This document shows, in pieces, positions 35,939-46,374 of a stretch of 64,000 bases of DNA. The DNA lies in assembly GCA_035937155.1 (NCBI GenBank), contig DASYVJ010000099.1:1-64000 (forward strand), written 5' to 3'. Positions within the stretch are counted from its first letter, which is position 1, and each line of letters opens with the position of its first letter. The stretch comes from Palsa-870 sp035937155 (lineage in GTDB: Bacteria > Chloroflexota > Dormibacteria > Dormibacterales > Dormibacteraceae). The notes under the pieces were generated by a model, which saw only the letters and a list, made by a program, of their open reading frames with translations, had not been told where the DNA came from and ran no database searches. Made by a program: the position numbers and the translations under genes.

Positions 35939-38554
35939 ATGAAATCGCGTGAAGTCGCGCGTATCGAGATGCCGCCCGCCTTACGCAGGGAGGTTCGCCT
36001 CCTCGGCGACGTGCTCGGGCAGGTGTTGGCGGAGTACGCCGGCCCTGAGCTGCTAGAGGATGTGGAGCAGCTGCGGCGCACGGTGATCGCGGCGCGCGAG
36101 AGCGAACAGGACGATGGTGAAGCCGCTCGTCTGGTGGCGTCGTGGTCCATCGAACGGGCCGAGCAGGTCGCGCGGGCGTTCACCTGCTATTTCCAGCTCA
36201 TCAACCTCGCCGAGGAGCGGCATCGCGCACGCGCGATTCGGGAGCGTGACCGAGGCGACACGCCGATCTCGGAGTCACTGGGGGAGGCCGTAGCGGAGAT
36301 CCGCGCACGGCATGGCGACCAGAAGCTTCGCGAGCTCCTCGGTGATCTGGTCGTACAGCCGGTGCTCACCGCCCATCCAACTGAGTCCCGCCGCCGCGCA
36401 ATCGTCGCGGCGATCATGCGAGTCGGCGTACAGCTGGAGGTCCTCGACGACCCGCGGGCATCGGGGCGCGAGGAGCGGGAGGCCAGGCGGCGCCTGCTCG
36501 AGGAGATCGACCTTCTCTGGCGCACCGCCCAGCTGCGCAGCACCCAGGTCCGGCCATTGGACGAGGTGCGCTCAGTGATGGCTATCTTCGACGAGACGCT
36601 CTTCCGCGCGGTGCCCGAGCTGTACCGCGATCTTGACGCCGCGCTCAGCCCGGATGACGCAGGTATGCGACCGCCCATGGCTCCCGCATTCATTCGACTG
36701 GGGAGCTGGGTGGGCGGCGATCGCGATGGCAATCCAGCCGTCACCGCCAAGGTCACGTTGGAGGCAATGAGCATCCACGCGGATCATGTCCTGCGCGGCC
36801 TCGAGACGGCCATCACGCGGATCGGCCGCTCGCTAACGGCCGACTCGGTGACCACTCCGCCGGATGAGGACCTGGCGGCTCGACTCGCCACCGCGCGCCT
36901 GGCTGAGCCGGCACGCTTTGCCGAGATCGCGGCTCGCTCGCCTTCCGAGCAGCACCGCCAGTACCTTCTATATGCGGCCGACCGGATAAGGGCAACGCGC
37001 CTGGCGGCGGGATCGAATACCTACCGATCCCCTGGCGAGCTCCTCGATGACCTTCACGCCGTCCAGAGGTCGCTTGCCGCCGCGAGCGCGCCACGGGTTG
37101 CCTACGGTGAGCTGCAGAACCTGATCTGGCAGGTCCAGACATTCGGCTTCCACCTCGCTGAGCTCGAGGTGCGCCAGCACAGCCGGGTCCACGAGCTCGC
37201 CTTGGCGGACCTCAAGGGTGGCGGCCAACCCTCCTCGCAGACCGAAGAGGTGCTCGCCACGTTTCGAGCCATCAACGAGATTCAGGAACGCTTTGGGTTG
37301 GATGCCTGCCGGCGCTACATCGTCAGCTTCACCCGCGACGCCGATGACATCGCAAACGTCTATGCGCTCGCCGGTGCCGCCGCCGGTGGCGCGGCTCAGG
37401 CGGAGATCGAGGTGATCCCGCTTTTCGAAACGGTCGAGGACCTGCGCCGCGCGCCGCTGGTGCTGGGCGGCATGGTCAAGCTCGAGCCGGTGCGGCGCCG
37501 GCTGGAAACGAGCGGGCGGTTGGAGGTGATGCTCGGCTACTCCGACTCGACCAAGGAGGTCGGTCCGGTCTCCGCCAGCCTCGCGCTTTACGACGCCCAG
37601 GCCGATCTCGTGCGCTGGGCGATGGATCGTGGGTTGCGACTGACCCTCTTCCACGGTCGGGGCGGTGCACTAGGTCGCGGCGGCGGGCCCGCCAACCGGG
37701 CAATTCGTGCTCAGGCGCCGGGTTCGATCGCCGGCCACTTCAAGGTCACGGAGCAGGGCGAGGTTGTCTTTGCGCGCTATTCGAACCCCGCGATCGCCCG
37801 GCGCCACCTCGAGCAGGTTGGTGCTGCCGTGCTCATGAGCTCGCTGCCAGAGGTCGAGGAGGTGGCGCGTCGAGCAGAGACTCGATTCCGCGACCTCGGC
37901 AGCCTCATCGAAAAACCGGCTCGCGCGGCGTACCGGGGCCTGATCGAAAGCGACGGCTTCGAGGAATGGTTCAGCCGGGTCAGCCCGATCGACGAGCTTG
38001 GTCGCCTCAGGCTTGGTTCGCGGCCGGCTCGGCGAAGCCAGTCGGACAGGCTCGCTGAGCTGCGCGCGATCCCATGGGTGTTCGCCTGGTCACAGATGCG
38101 GCTGAACCTTCCCGGCTGGTACGGCCTCGGAAGTGGTCTGGCGGCAGCCGACCTCACGGAGCTGCGCGAGGCATACGCCGCGTGGCCGCTCTTCAATGTC
38201 TTGCTCGACAACGCGGAGATGAGCCTGGCCAAGACCGATCGCCGCATCGCAGAGCGATATCTCCAGTTGGGCGGGCGTTCCGATCTGACGGAAACGTTGC
38301 TTGCCGAGTACGACCTCACAGTCGACAGGGTGCTCGAAGTCGCCGGCCATCGGAGGCTGCTCGAGAACCGCCGCGTCTTGTCTTGGGCCGTCGAGCTCCG
38401 CAACCCGTACGTCGATGCCCTGTCGCACATTCAGCTCCGAGCTCTGGAGGCTTTGCGTCGCGAGCCGGTTGACGACCACGAACGCGAGCAGCTCGAACAG
38501 CTTTTGCTGGTCAGCGTCAACGGGGTCGCAGCCGGCCTTCAAAACACGGGCTGA
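35939..38554 (+). CDS. ppc: Phosphoenolpyruvate carboxylase
   Basis: 871 residues, full length. Catalytic VLTAHPTE with His146, WVGGDRDGNP, MLGYSDSTKE, the glycine loop LFHGRGGALGRGGGP near 571 and the C-terminal NTG carboxylate are all present. It carboxylates PEP to oxaloacetate to refill the TCA cycle. It stands alone, divergent from dinB and ten bases before the end of the converging ABC-2 genes. ATG 35939 lacks a strong ribosome binding site. Confidence 0.96.
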   Translation: MKSREVARIEMPPALRREVRLLGDVLGQVLAEYAGPELLEDVEQLRRTVIAARESEQDDGEAARLVASWSIERAEQVARAFTCYFQLINLAEERHRARAIRERDRGDTPISESLGEAVAEIRARHGDQKLRELLGDLVVQPVLTAHPTESRRRAIVAAIMRVGVQLEVLDDPRASGREEREARRRLLEEIDLLWRTAQLRSTQVRPLDEVRSVMAIFDETLFRAVPELYRDLDAALSPDDAGMRPPMAPAFIRLGSWVGGDRDGNPAVTAKVTLEAMSIHADHVLRGLETAITRIGRSLTADSVTTPPDEDLAARLATARLAEPARFAEIAARSPSEQHRQYLLYAADRIRATRLAAGSNTYRSPGELLDDLHAVQRSLAAASAPRVAYGELQNLIWQVQTFGFHLAELEVRQHSRVHELALADLKGGGQPSSQTEEVLATFRAINEIQERFGLDACRRYIVSFTRDADDIANVYALAGAAAGGAAQAEIEVIPLFETVEDLRRAPLVLGGMVKLEPVRRRLETSGRLEVMLGYSDSTKEVGPVSASLALYDAQADLVRWAMDRGLRLTLFHGRGGALGRGGGPANRAIRAQAPGSIAGHFKVTEQGEVVFARYSNPAIARRHLEQVGAAVLMSSLPEVEEVARRAETRFRDLGSLIEKPARAAYRGLIESDGFEEWFSRVSPIDELGRLRLGSRPARRSQSDRLAELRAIPWVFAWSQMRLNLPGWYGLGSGLAAADLTELREAYAAWPLFNVLLDNAEMSLAKTDRRIAERYLQLGGRSDLTETLLAEYDLTVDRVLEVAGHRRLLENRRVLSWAVELRNPYVDALSHIQLRALEALRREPVDDHEREQLEQLLLVSVNGVAAGLQNTG

Positions 38555-38563
38555 CCGAAGGGG

Positions 38564-39343
38564 TCAGCGGTTCGTTTCCCTACGGACGAACAATGTCGTG
38601 CCCAGGATCATAAAGACCGCGAACATCAGGAAGAGCACCGCCACATTGGTCGCGGGTGCGGCGAGCACGACCTGACCGTATTCGGGCGTGCCGTTGAACA
38701 CGACGCCGCGAGTGAGGTCGATCACGTAGCGCATCGGAGAGATCAGCGAGAGAGCTGCCAGGTACCAGGGCAGGACGTTGATCGGGCTCAGCAGCCCCGC
38801 CAGGAAGTACTGCGGCAGGAACACGAAATTGAAGATCTGGTTCGACGCCCGGCTGTCACTCATGGTGTTCAAAAGCAGGAGCCCGAACGCTCCGCCCATG
38901 AAGCACGAGAGGAGGGCGACCGGCACCAGCAGCGCAACGTGAACGGGGGTAAGGGGAACGCGAAGGATGAATGCGAAGACGACAAAGGGCAGCACCTGCG
39001 CGATCGCGACCGCCGTCTCTCCCAGGATCTTGCCGAAGAGGATCGCGTAACGCGAGATCGGCGAGACAAAGAGCTCCTGCGCGAAGTCGTTCTGGCGGTC
39101 GTCTATCAATGACGTCAAGCCCTGCGCCGTCGACTGAAACAGCGTCATGCCGAGGAACCCGGTGAACGTGAAGGCGATGAAGTTGAAGCCGACGGCCTTG
39201 CCCAGGTTGAGCTGGAGCGTGCCGCCCAGCAGAAAGATCATTGCGAACGGGAATACGACCGCGGCCACCAGGCGGCCGGGGTCGCGAATGAACTTGAGCA
39301 AGTCGCGCGCGGCGATCGCGGCGACTGCGTTCAGCTCACTCAT
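38564..39343 (-). CDS. ABC-2 type transporter permease
   Basis: 259 residues with six membrane segments and the ABC-2 motif near LLSPINVLPWYLAALSLISP; N-terminus AARDLLKFIRDPGRLVAAVVFP is typical for drug/daunorubicin-type exporters. Works with the ATPase gene upstream, whose end it overlaps by eight bases. Confidence 0.9.
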   Translation of the reverse strand: MSELNAVAAIAARDLLKFIRDPGRLVAAVVFPFAMIFLLGGTLQLNLGKAVGFNFIAFTFTGFLGMTLFQSTAQGLTSLIDDRQNDFAQELFVSPISRYAILFGKILGETAVAIAQVLPFVVFAFILRVPLTPVHVALLVPVALLSCFMGGAFGLLLLNTMSDSRASNQIFNFVFLPQYFLAGLLSPINVLPWYLAALSLISPMRYVIDLTRGVVFNGTPEYGQVVLAAPATNVAVLFLMFAVFMILGTTLFVRRETNR

Positions 39344-40265
39344 CGCCAGCTGCCAGGATCCGGAGATAGGCGTCTTCCAGCGTGGGCGACTCGGTCCTGA
39401 GCAGGGTCAGCGGTTCATCGATAGCGCGGACCACCTCGTGTGCCGTCCGGCCGTCGAGAACGACAGTGAAAACACCGTCCTCGCTGAAGGGGACGTTCAA
39501 CTCCACCAGGCGGCGTCGGAGCGCGGCTCGGTCATCGGCATCGATGTAAAGACGCTCGTGGGCCAGCTGTGACTTCACGAGTCGTGGCGTCCCCAGCGCG
39601 ACGACATGTCCGTGGTCGAGGATGCAGACCTTGTCCGCCACCTCGGCCTCGTCCAACTGGTGGGTGGTCAGACAAATCGTGATGTCTTGGCGCCGCCGCA
39701 GCTCGCCGATGTACTGCCAGAGGTTGCGCCGGCTGGCCGTGTCCAGGCCGCTGGTCGGCTCATCGAGGAACAGCACCTGAGGGTGGTGCATCAGGCCCCG
39801 AATGATTTCGAGCTTGCGTCGCATGCCGCCCGACAGCTTCTTGACCGGCTTGAAAACGTCGCCGCCAAGCCCGACCACGTCCGCCAGCTCGCGAAGCTGC
39901 TGCCTATAGGCGGCCGGCATGAAGCGATAGAGGGGACGGTACGGATAGAGGTGGTAGAGGATCGCGTGGATGCGCACGTTCTCCTCACCGGTGAGGTTCA
40001 TGTCGAGCGACTGGTTCTGAAAGATGATGCCGGCCTGGCGGCGGACCAGGCTGGCCTCACGCACGACGTGATGGCCGCTGATGCGCACCATGCCCGAGGT
40101 GGGCGATAACGTGGTCGTGAGGATGGCGATCGTGGTCGTCTTGCCCGCTCCGTTTGGCCCGAGCAGGGCGAAGAACTCGCCGGCTTCCACCTCGAAGCTG
40201 ACTCCATCGACCGCGTTCGCGGTCGCCTTGCGGTATCGCTTAACGAGGTCGTGGACCTCGATCAC
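39336..40265 (-). CDS. ABC transporter ATPase (DrrA-like exporter)
   Basis: 309 residues. Walker A GPNGAGKTT, Q-loop IIFQNQSLDMNLTGEEN, signature LSGGMRRKLEI, Walker B VLFLDEPTSGLD and a long C-terminal accessory domain, as in multidrug/antibiotic or lipid exporters of the DrrA class. GTG 40265 is preferred because the protein then starts VIEVHDLVKRY; longer frames run into unrelated sequence. Substrate unknown. Confidence 0.9.
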   Translation of the reverse strand: MIEVHDLVKRYRKATANAVDGVSFEVEAGEFFALLGPNGAGKTTTIAILTTTLSPTSGMVRISGHHVVREASLVRRQAGIIFQNQSLDMNLTGEENVRIHAILYHLYPYRPLYRFMPAAYRQQLRELADVVGLGGDVFKPVKKLSGGMRRKLEIIRGLMHHPQVLFLDEPTSGLDTASRRNLWQYIGELRRRQDITICLTTHQLDEAEVADKVCILDHGHVVALGTPRLVKSQLAHERLYIDADDRAALRRRLVELNVPFSEDGVFTVVLDGRTAHEVVRAIDEPLTLLRTESPTLEDAYLRILAAGDE

Positions 40266-40317
40266 TGGTGTCGTCAGGCCACCTAGCCTAAAGAGTGCCC
40301 GGCGGGATTTCCAGACC

Positions 40318-40485
40318 GCCCCGGGCATCCTCGAACGCACTGACCTGGTTCGATTCGGCCAGGTCACCAGCGGTCGATGGGATCCGCCCTTTCTCTGCAG
40401 CGACAACGGTAGACTCGTCAAAGAAGTGGGGTGGAGGCCGCATTTCGACCTAAGGGCCGGTCTGGAAGACACGATCAAATGGTGA
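40318..40485 (+). pseudogene. Remnant of NAD-dependent epimerase/dehydratase C-terminus
   Basis: An open frame ending at TGA 40483 encodes PGILERTDLVRFGQVTSGRW, DPPFLCSDNGRLVKEVGWRP and HFDLRAGLEDTIKW, matching the end of extended-SDR NDP-sugar epimerases (the relGWrPrfsleeGLrrTi-W pattern). No Rossmann domain or start lies upstream, where the divergent ABC gene begins. It is probably what is left of a deleted sugar-nucleotide gene. Confidence 0.55.
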
Positions 40486-40551
40486 CGGGCGCAAACGCGT
40501 CGGTAGGCCGAGCGGTTATTTCAGCTCGAATTCCGCGGGAGGGGGATCACT

Positions 40552-43097
40552 CTGCATAGCGAATCAATTCGACGATCGCGCATGGCGGCCGCCGTGGTCG
40601 CATTGATGATCTCGTCCATAGCGTCTTCCATTGCTGGCGCCCATGAAGCGCGGGCGGCGGCGCCGGTTGCCGGCGGAGGTATGAGCTCCGTCGTGGCCGC
40701 CATCAATCGCTCCCAAGCCGTGAGTCCAGACCCGTCGAAGGTCAACCATCCAAGCGGCCTGATACCGCAGGTGCACCGCGGGCAGAACGCGTCACGAGCC
40801 ATCACCGCCGGAACGAACCCGAATTGCACAACTTGCAGCCCACCGTTGCATTTCACCCGGGGCGTACCGGTTATGGGCGGTCTCATTGGAACCCCGGGCC
40901 ACGTGACGATCACTCCGGTCTACTGGGCGCCCACGGGCTATTCGTATGTGACGGCGACCTACAGGATGATCGTCAATGGCTACTTGCAGCGCGTGGCGCA
41001 AGCCAGCCAGACCAACACGAATGTGTTCTCGGTGTCAACCCAGTTCTACCAGCAGTCGAGCAACGTTGGAGCCGCCCTTAACCACATCCAGTACGCGATC
41101 ACGGCCGGTGCCGAAGTTGACGATCCAAACGCCTACCCGGCATCTGGCCCGGGACCTGGGGCCTGCACGCCCGCTATCGGCTTCACCGCGTGCGTTACGG
41201 ATGGGGCGCTGCAGACCGAACTGCGCACTCGGTTGACCGCGCTTGGGCAGCCGATCGACGACGCTCACCTCTACTCTCCCACAAGCGGTCGAAACCTGTT
41301 TTTCTTCGACCGGCGTACCCCAGTGCAATACCAATATCTTCTGCGCCTATCACAGCGCCGCAGCCTTGGGTGCTTCCTACCTGATCTACGGCAACCAGCC
41401 TTATCCCAACCTCAGCGCCTGCGCCGACCCGTTCAATGGACCGCAGGCACCAAACGGAGATCAGGCTGCTGATGCCCAGGTCAGCATGGTCAGCCACGAA
41501 GCGAACGAGGCGATCACCGACTGGGCCGGGGCATGGTTTGACCCTGCGGGCTTTGAGAATGGCGACGAGTGCATCCACGTATACGGCGCTCCGCAGGGTG
41601 CCGCGGGCGCTTACTACAACCAGGTCATCGGCACAGGCCACTACTACACGCAGGATGAGTTCAGCAACGAGGACTACGCGCTCGGTAGGGGAGACATCAC
41701 CACGACAGGCGGGACCCAGGTTTTCGGCTGCGTCCAGCAGGACGAGTTGCCAACCGCATCGTTTTCCGGCCCGTCCACCGTAGGCAACCACGACGAATGC
41801 GACCTATGACGCCTCCGCTTCTTCGGATCCAGATAACCTAAGCGCCCCGCTCAGCTACTCATGGAGCTGGGGTGATGGAACGCCGAATGGGCCGGGCGCG
41901 AACCCCACGCATTCTTACTGTTCCGCTGGAATTTACAACGTGACGCTGACGGTCACCGACGTGGACGCATGGAGCAACTCGGTGATGCACCCGGTCACGG
42001 TGACTCAGGGGTCGCCGATGATCAACGCCGTCTCGCCATCTAGCGGGCTGTGGACCGGCGGCACCACAGTGACGATCACGGGGTGTGCATTCACGGGCGT
42101 GACCGGCGTGATGTTCGGCTCGACCGCCGCCAGGACGACTGCCTTTGTCTCCGATAAACAGGTCACCGCCATAAGCCCTTCACATGCACAGGGCGCCGTC
42201 GACATCACTCTGACCACAGCCGTCGGCGCCAGCGCCGTAACGGCGGCTGACCAGTACACCTTCACGCTCTTCATCTCTCCTGCGGTCAGCGGTGGCGGGG
42301 TGCTCAACTTTGGCCCGGGCGCGGGATCCAGCGGCGCCGCCAGTGACGACGTCTTCGTGGTCGGAAAGGACAGAGGCCTCTGGCACAATCACTGGAACGG
42401 GTCCACGTTCAGCGGTTGGGTTCCGGGCGGAGGCATTATCACCGCCGACCCCGCGGCGCTGACGCTGTCGGCCACCAACACCAAGGTCTTCGTGCGCGGG
42501 ACGGACAACGGACTCTGGTTGAGCACGTGGAACGGCGCCTCGTTCAGCAGCTGGACGCCATTGGGTGGCATCCTCACCTCGGGGCCGACGGCAGACTTTC
42601 TCGCCGGCTCCGCACACATCGACGTGTTTGCCCGCGGGACTGACAACGCGCTCTGGCAGCGGTGGTCTAACGACGGCGGAACAACGTGGGGCAACTGGCA
42701 GCCGCTGGGTGGAGGGTTGCTGTCAGATCCCGGCGCGGTCGCCTCGTCTGCGACAGGAGTAGATGTGGTCGTGCGCGGAACCGACAGCGCCGTGTGGATC
42801 AGGGCGTGGAACGCATCAACCGGCTGGAGCAGCTGGGCAACTCTGGGCGGCGTTGCGACCTCAGCGCCTGATGTCGCCTCCTGCTCAAGCGGTCATCTCG
42901 ATGTCTTCGTCCGCGGCAGCGACAACGGACTGTGGCAATTGGGCTTCAATGGAACCTCATGGACCGGCTGGGTGTCCCTGGGTGGCAGCTGGACATCCAG
43001 CCCGTCGGCAGTGTGCCAGCCTGGCACCGATATCATCGACCTGTTCGTGCGGGGCACGGACAAGGCCTTGTGGACGGAGTCAGTGCCAGGAACCTGA
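40552..43097 (+). pseudogene. Secreted PKD/IPT/beta-propeller lectin-like protein, two frameshifts
   Basis: Three frames form one secreted protein of about 848 residues. Signal peptide: MAAAVVALMISSIASSIAGA, possibly preceded by HSESIRRSR from CTG 40552 behind GGGAGGGGG. Then an extracellular domain with SMVSHEANEAITDWAG, a PKD domain (DASASSDPD, SYSWSWGDGTP, GIYNVTLTVTD), an IPT/TIG domain (INAVSPSSGLWTGGTTVTIT) and at least five propeller/lectin repeats of the form DVFVRGTDNGLW...W..LGG. One base is missing near 41277-41283 and one extra near 41783-41784. The opposite shifts restore the frame. Could be a true pseudogene or two indel errors. Confidence 0.65.
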
Positions 43098-43109
43098 GAC
43101 CGTTCGAGT

Positions 43110-43128
43110 GGTGATCGAGGCGATCACC
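43110..43128. terminator. Hairpin between converging genes
   Basis: GGTGATCG-AGG-CGATCACC is a perfect 8-bp stem with a three-base loop in the 80 bases between the secreted-protein gene and the converging aminotransferase gene. No T-run, so a bidirectional stop signal or protein site are both possible. Confidence 0.45.
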
Positions 43129-43177
43129 GCCATCGTTGGGTGCGCCGAGCTGCTTCGATACGGGAGGTCACCGGGCG

Positions 43178-44557
43178 CTAGACGCTGGTCTGGAGCTCTT
43201 TTCCAATGTGCGTTAGGGCCCGGTCCAGGGCCGCGACCATCAGGTCGATCTGCTCCTCGCTGATCACAAACGGAGGCGACATGGCGAGCACATCGCCGGT
43301 CAGCGGCCGGACGATCACGCCGTCCTCGAGCGCCGCCAGCCAGACGCGGCGGGCCGCACCGACGGAGACGTCGAAGGGTTCCTTCGTGCTCTGGTTGCGC
43401 ACGAGCTCGACACCGGCGAGCAAGCCGAGGCCGCGCACGTCGCCCACGATTTCATGCGATCGCAGCTCCTGCAGCCGCTTCTGCAGATACGCGCCCTTCT
43501 CTGCGGCCCGCTCCACCAGGTGCTCGTCCTCGAGGATCTGCACGTTGCGCAGTCCGACCGCGCACGCGGTCGGGTGGCCGCTGTACGTAAAGCCGTGCGC
43601 GAACGGACCCTTGACCGACTTGAGGGTGTCGTGGACATCGCGGGTCAGCATGACCCCGGATAGAGGCAGATACCCGCTGGTCACCCCTTTGGCGAAGACC
43701 ATCAGGTCGGCTTGCACGTTCCAGTGCTGCATGGCGAACCACCGCCCGGTCCGTCCGAAGCCCGTGATCACCTCGTCGGCGATCAGCAGCAGCCCGTACT
43801 TGTCGCAGACCTGACGCACCAGCGGGAAGTAGTCCGCCGGCGGCACGATCACGCCACCTGCGCCCTGCACGGGCTCCGCGACGACAGCCGCAACCGTGCC
43901 CGGACCAGCTTTCAACACCACGTCCTCCAACGCTTTCGCGTAGGCGGCGCCAGGGGAGCCCTCGCCCGAGTACCGGTACGGGTCGGGAGAAGGCGCGTGA
44001 AGGAAGCCAGGGGCGAGCGGCTCAAATCCTTTCCAGAAGTTGGCCAGGCCCGTGGCGCTGGTGGCGCCATATGTCAGGCCGTGGTAGTCGCGGATCCGGG
44101 AGATGATGTTCACCCGGTCTGGCTCGCCGCGCAGCTTCCAGTACAGCCGCGCGATCTTGTATGCGGTGTCGTTCGCCTCGGCGCCGCCCGATGCGAAGTA
44201 CGTCACCTCGAGGTCGCCTGGCGCCAGCTCCGCCAGCTTGGCCGCGAGCTCAATCGCCGGCGCAGTGCTGAACCCGCCATAGCCCGAGCTGAACGCGAGC
44301 GTTGTCATCTGTTCGGATGCGGCTTCCGCGAGCTCGGGTCGCCCGTGTCCGACGTTCACGTTCCAGAGCGATGCGAGTCCGTCGACGTACTCGCGGCCGT
44401 GGACATCGGTGATGGTTGCGCCGCGGCCGCTCGCGAAGATGAGCTGAGGAATCGTGCCCGCCGGCGCACCCAGGTCTCCTTGAGGATGCAGCCAGTGGGT
44501 GCGGTCGAGCTCGTAGAGCCGGCTCGATTCGTCCCCCGGCAGCGGCTTGGCAGTCAC
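43178..44557 (-). CDS. Class III (omega) aminotransferase
   Basis: 459 residues, PLP fold type I. PLP lysine Lys290 in VFAKGVTSGYLPL, ADEVITGFGRTG metal/PLP aspartate motif, FHGFTYSGHP-type HGFTYSGHPTACAV segment. Related to beta-alanine/putrescine/taurine:pyruvate aminotransferases; the amine donor is unknown. Divergent from the ThDP enzyme gene across a LacI-type operator, so it is likely the first member of the catabolic regulon. Confidence 0.92.
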   Translation of the reverse strand: MTAKPLPGDESSRLYELDRTHWLHPQGDLGAPAGTIPQLIFASGRGATITDVHGREYVDGLASLWNVNVGHGRPELAEAASEQMTTLAFSSGYGGFSTAPAIELAAKLAELAPGDLEVTYFASGGAEANDTAYKIARLYWKLRGEPDRVNIISRIRDYHGLTYGATSATGLANFWKGFEPLAPGFLHAPSPDPYRYSGEGSPGAAYAKALEDVVLKAGPGTVAAVVAEPVQGAGGVIVPPADYFPLVRQVCDKYGLLLIADEVITGFGRTGRWFAMQHWNVQADLMVFAKGVTSGYLPLSGVMLTRDVHDTLKSVKGPFAHGFTYSGHPTACAVGLRNVQILEDEHLVERAAEKGAYLQKRLQELRSHEIVGDVRGLGLLAGVELVRNQSTKEPFDVSVGAARRVWLAALEDGVIVRPLTGDVLAMSPPFVISEEQIDLMVAALDRALTHIGKELQTSV

Positions 44558-44595
44558 GTGGCAAAGGATAGGCCCGTCGATTTAAGCCGGCGGGC

Positions 44596-44607
44596 GCACA
44601 CGTTTGC
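44596..44607. promoter_or_regulatory. LacI-type operator, site 1
   Basis: GCACACGTTTGC, 11 of 12 identical to the perfect site 53842-53853, in the divergent region between the aminotransferase and ThDP enzyme genes. Confidence 0.55.
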
Positions 44608-44633
44608 GCACCGCCTACGATGGCGGGTGAAAG

Positions 44634-46370
44634 ATGACGACCGAGCGCCTGCTGACCGAGGAGGTTGGTGTCCCCGAGGCGATCGTTCGGGTCCTCGAGC
44701 AAGCCGGTATCGACACCGTATTCGGCATGCCCGGCGGCCGGACGCTGGCCATTTACGACGCCCTTCACGACCATCGCGACACGATCCGGACCGTGCTGGT
44801 GCGCCACGAATCGCTCGCAGGCGTGATGGCCGAGGTGTACGGTCGTGTCACCGGACGCCCCGGGGTGGCGATGGGTCAGGGCGCTTTCATGCTGTCGAAT
44901 GCCGCGCTCGGGACGCTCGAAGCGTTGCTGGCCGGCTCGCCGATGCTGATCCTCAGCGACCTCTCCGACGGCTTGCTGTACTCACACCATGCGCCGTACC
45001 AGGCAGGCTCCGGTGAGCACGGCAACTGGGATGCCAAGCAGGCGTTCCAGGGCTTCACGAAGGAAACGATGGTCCCGCTGGAGGGTGTCCAGGCCGTCCA
45101 GGAGACGCAGCTCGCGCTGAAGCACGCGCTGACCGGCCAGCCCGGACCGGTGGCCCTGCTCTACGGCACCAAGGCTCTGCGTTCGACCGTCGGTCCGGAC
45201 AGCGCTCCGATTCTCTACCCGACTAGCCACTATTTGCCGGTACGCCGCGGCGGGCCGGACCCTCGCTCAGTACAGCACGCCGCGCAGGCCATAAGGAAGG
45301 CCGAGCGACCAGTGATCATAGCCGGCAACGGCGTCCGAGTCGGCCGCGCATATTCGCAGCTGATGCAGGTAGCCGAGCTGCTCCGGGCCCCCGTTGCAAC
45401 CACCGCCTCAGGCAAGGGGGTCTTCCCTGAGCACCATCCGCTGGCGCTCGGCATGCTTGGGACGTTCGGCCTCGATTCGGCCAACGCGGTGATTGCCGAC
45501 GCCGACCTCGTGCTCGCGGTTGGCACCAAGCTGGGACCGTCCGACACCGTCAACGAGACCGCCGACCTTCTCGACCCGGTCCGGCAGACTTTTGTCCAGC
45601 TCGATATCGAGCCACTCAATGCCGCCTGGACCTTTCCCGTGGACCACGTCGTCATTGGCGATGCGGCCGTTTCACTTAGCGAGATCGCCGCATGCATCGG
45701 AGGGCGTGGCGCCGGCGCTGATGGGGCCGCACGAGTCGAGGAGGCGCGCCGCCGGCTGGGCGGGTTTGAGACTGAAGACTCGAGGTCCGACGCGATCCCC
45801 ATGCGGCCACAGCGGGTCATCGCCGAGCTCCAGCGTGCGCTGCCTGAATCCGGCATGGTCACGGCCGACGCGGGCGAGAACCGCATCTTCCTGGCTCATC
45901 ACTTCCAGTCGAAGACGCCCGGATCATTCCTGCAGCCTGCCGCGATCGGAGGCATGGGCTACGCGATACCGGCGGCCCTTGCGCTGAAGCTGCTCAACCC
46001 GGAGCGGCCCGTCGTTGCGGTATGCGGCGACGGCGGCTTTGCGATGTCGATGTACGGGCTCATGACCGCCCGCGAGCAGGATCTACCAATCGTCGTGCTG
46101 GTCATGAATAACTCCATCCTCGGGTGGGTCGTGCACGGACAGGGTGAGCGGCTCATCGCGTCGGAGTTCGCCGACTTCGACCACGCTGCGATCGCCCGCG
46201 CCATGGGATGCGACGGTGTCCGCGTCCACACGCCGCAAGAGCTAGCGAGCGCGCTGGGTGCCGCGTTGGGGTCAAACCGTCCGACCGTTATCGACGCAAT
46301 CACGTCGCGTGACCAATCGTTCCAGAAGATCACGTCGCGGTACGCGAAGCCCGACGCCCGAAAGTATTAG
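44634..46370 (+). CDS. Thiamine diphosphate-dependent enzyme (acetolactate synthase-like)
   Basis: 578 residues in three domains. The ThDP-activating glutamate is Glu59 (LVRHESLAGVMAEVYGR); the metal-binding motif is GDGGFAMSMYGLMTAREQDL to MNN (from about 465). The central domain has the NGVRVGRA nucleotide-fold start. The family includes acetolactate synthases, 2-oxoacid decarboxylases and carboligases; the local substrate is unknown. No small regulatory ALS subunit is adjacent, so a catabolic role is favoured. Stops three bases before the converging dehydrogenase gene. Confidence 0.9.
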   Translation: MTTERLLTEEVGVPEAIVRVLEQAGIDTVFGMPGGRTLAIYDALHDHRDTIRTVLVRHESLAGVMAEVYGRVTGRPGVAMGQGAFMLSNAALGTLEALLAGSPMLILSDLSDGLLYSHHAPYQAGSGEHGNWDAKQAFQGFTKETMVPLEGVQAVQETQLALKHALTGQPGPVALLYGTKALRSTVGPDSAPILYPTSHYLPVRRGGPDPRSVQHAAQAIRKAERPVIIAGNGVRVGRAYSQLMQVAELLRAPVATTASGKGVFPEHHPLALGMLGTFGLDSANAVIADADLVLAVGTKLGPSDTVNETADLLDPVRQTFVQLDIEPLNAAWTFPVDHVVIGDAAVSLSEIAACIGGRGAGADGAARVEEARRRLGGFETEDSRSDAIPMRPQRVIAELQRALPESGMVTADAGENRIFLAHHFQSKTPGSFLQPAAIGGMGYAIPAALALKLLNPERPVVAVCGDGGFAMSMYGLMTAREQDLPIVVLVMNNSILGWVVHGQGERLIASEFADFDHAAIARAMGCDGVRVHTPQELASALGAALGSNRPTVIDAITSRDQSFQKITSRYAKPDARKY

Positions 46371-46374
46371 CCCA

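Noticed and set aside
40486..40500. Fifth LacI operator at GCGCAAACGCGTC
   Set aside because: Only the left half matches and it lies outside the catabolic cluster.
43712..45016. 434-codon forward frame across the aminotransferase/ThDP region
   Set aside because: Overlaps two confident genes and the divergent promoter; composition (Arg, Ala, His rich) is that of a shadow.
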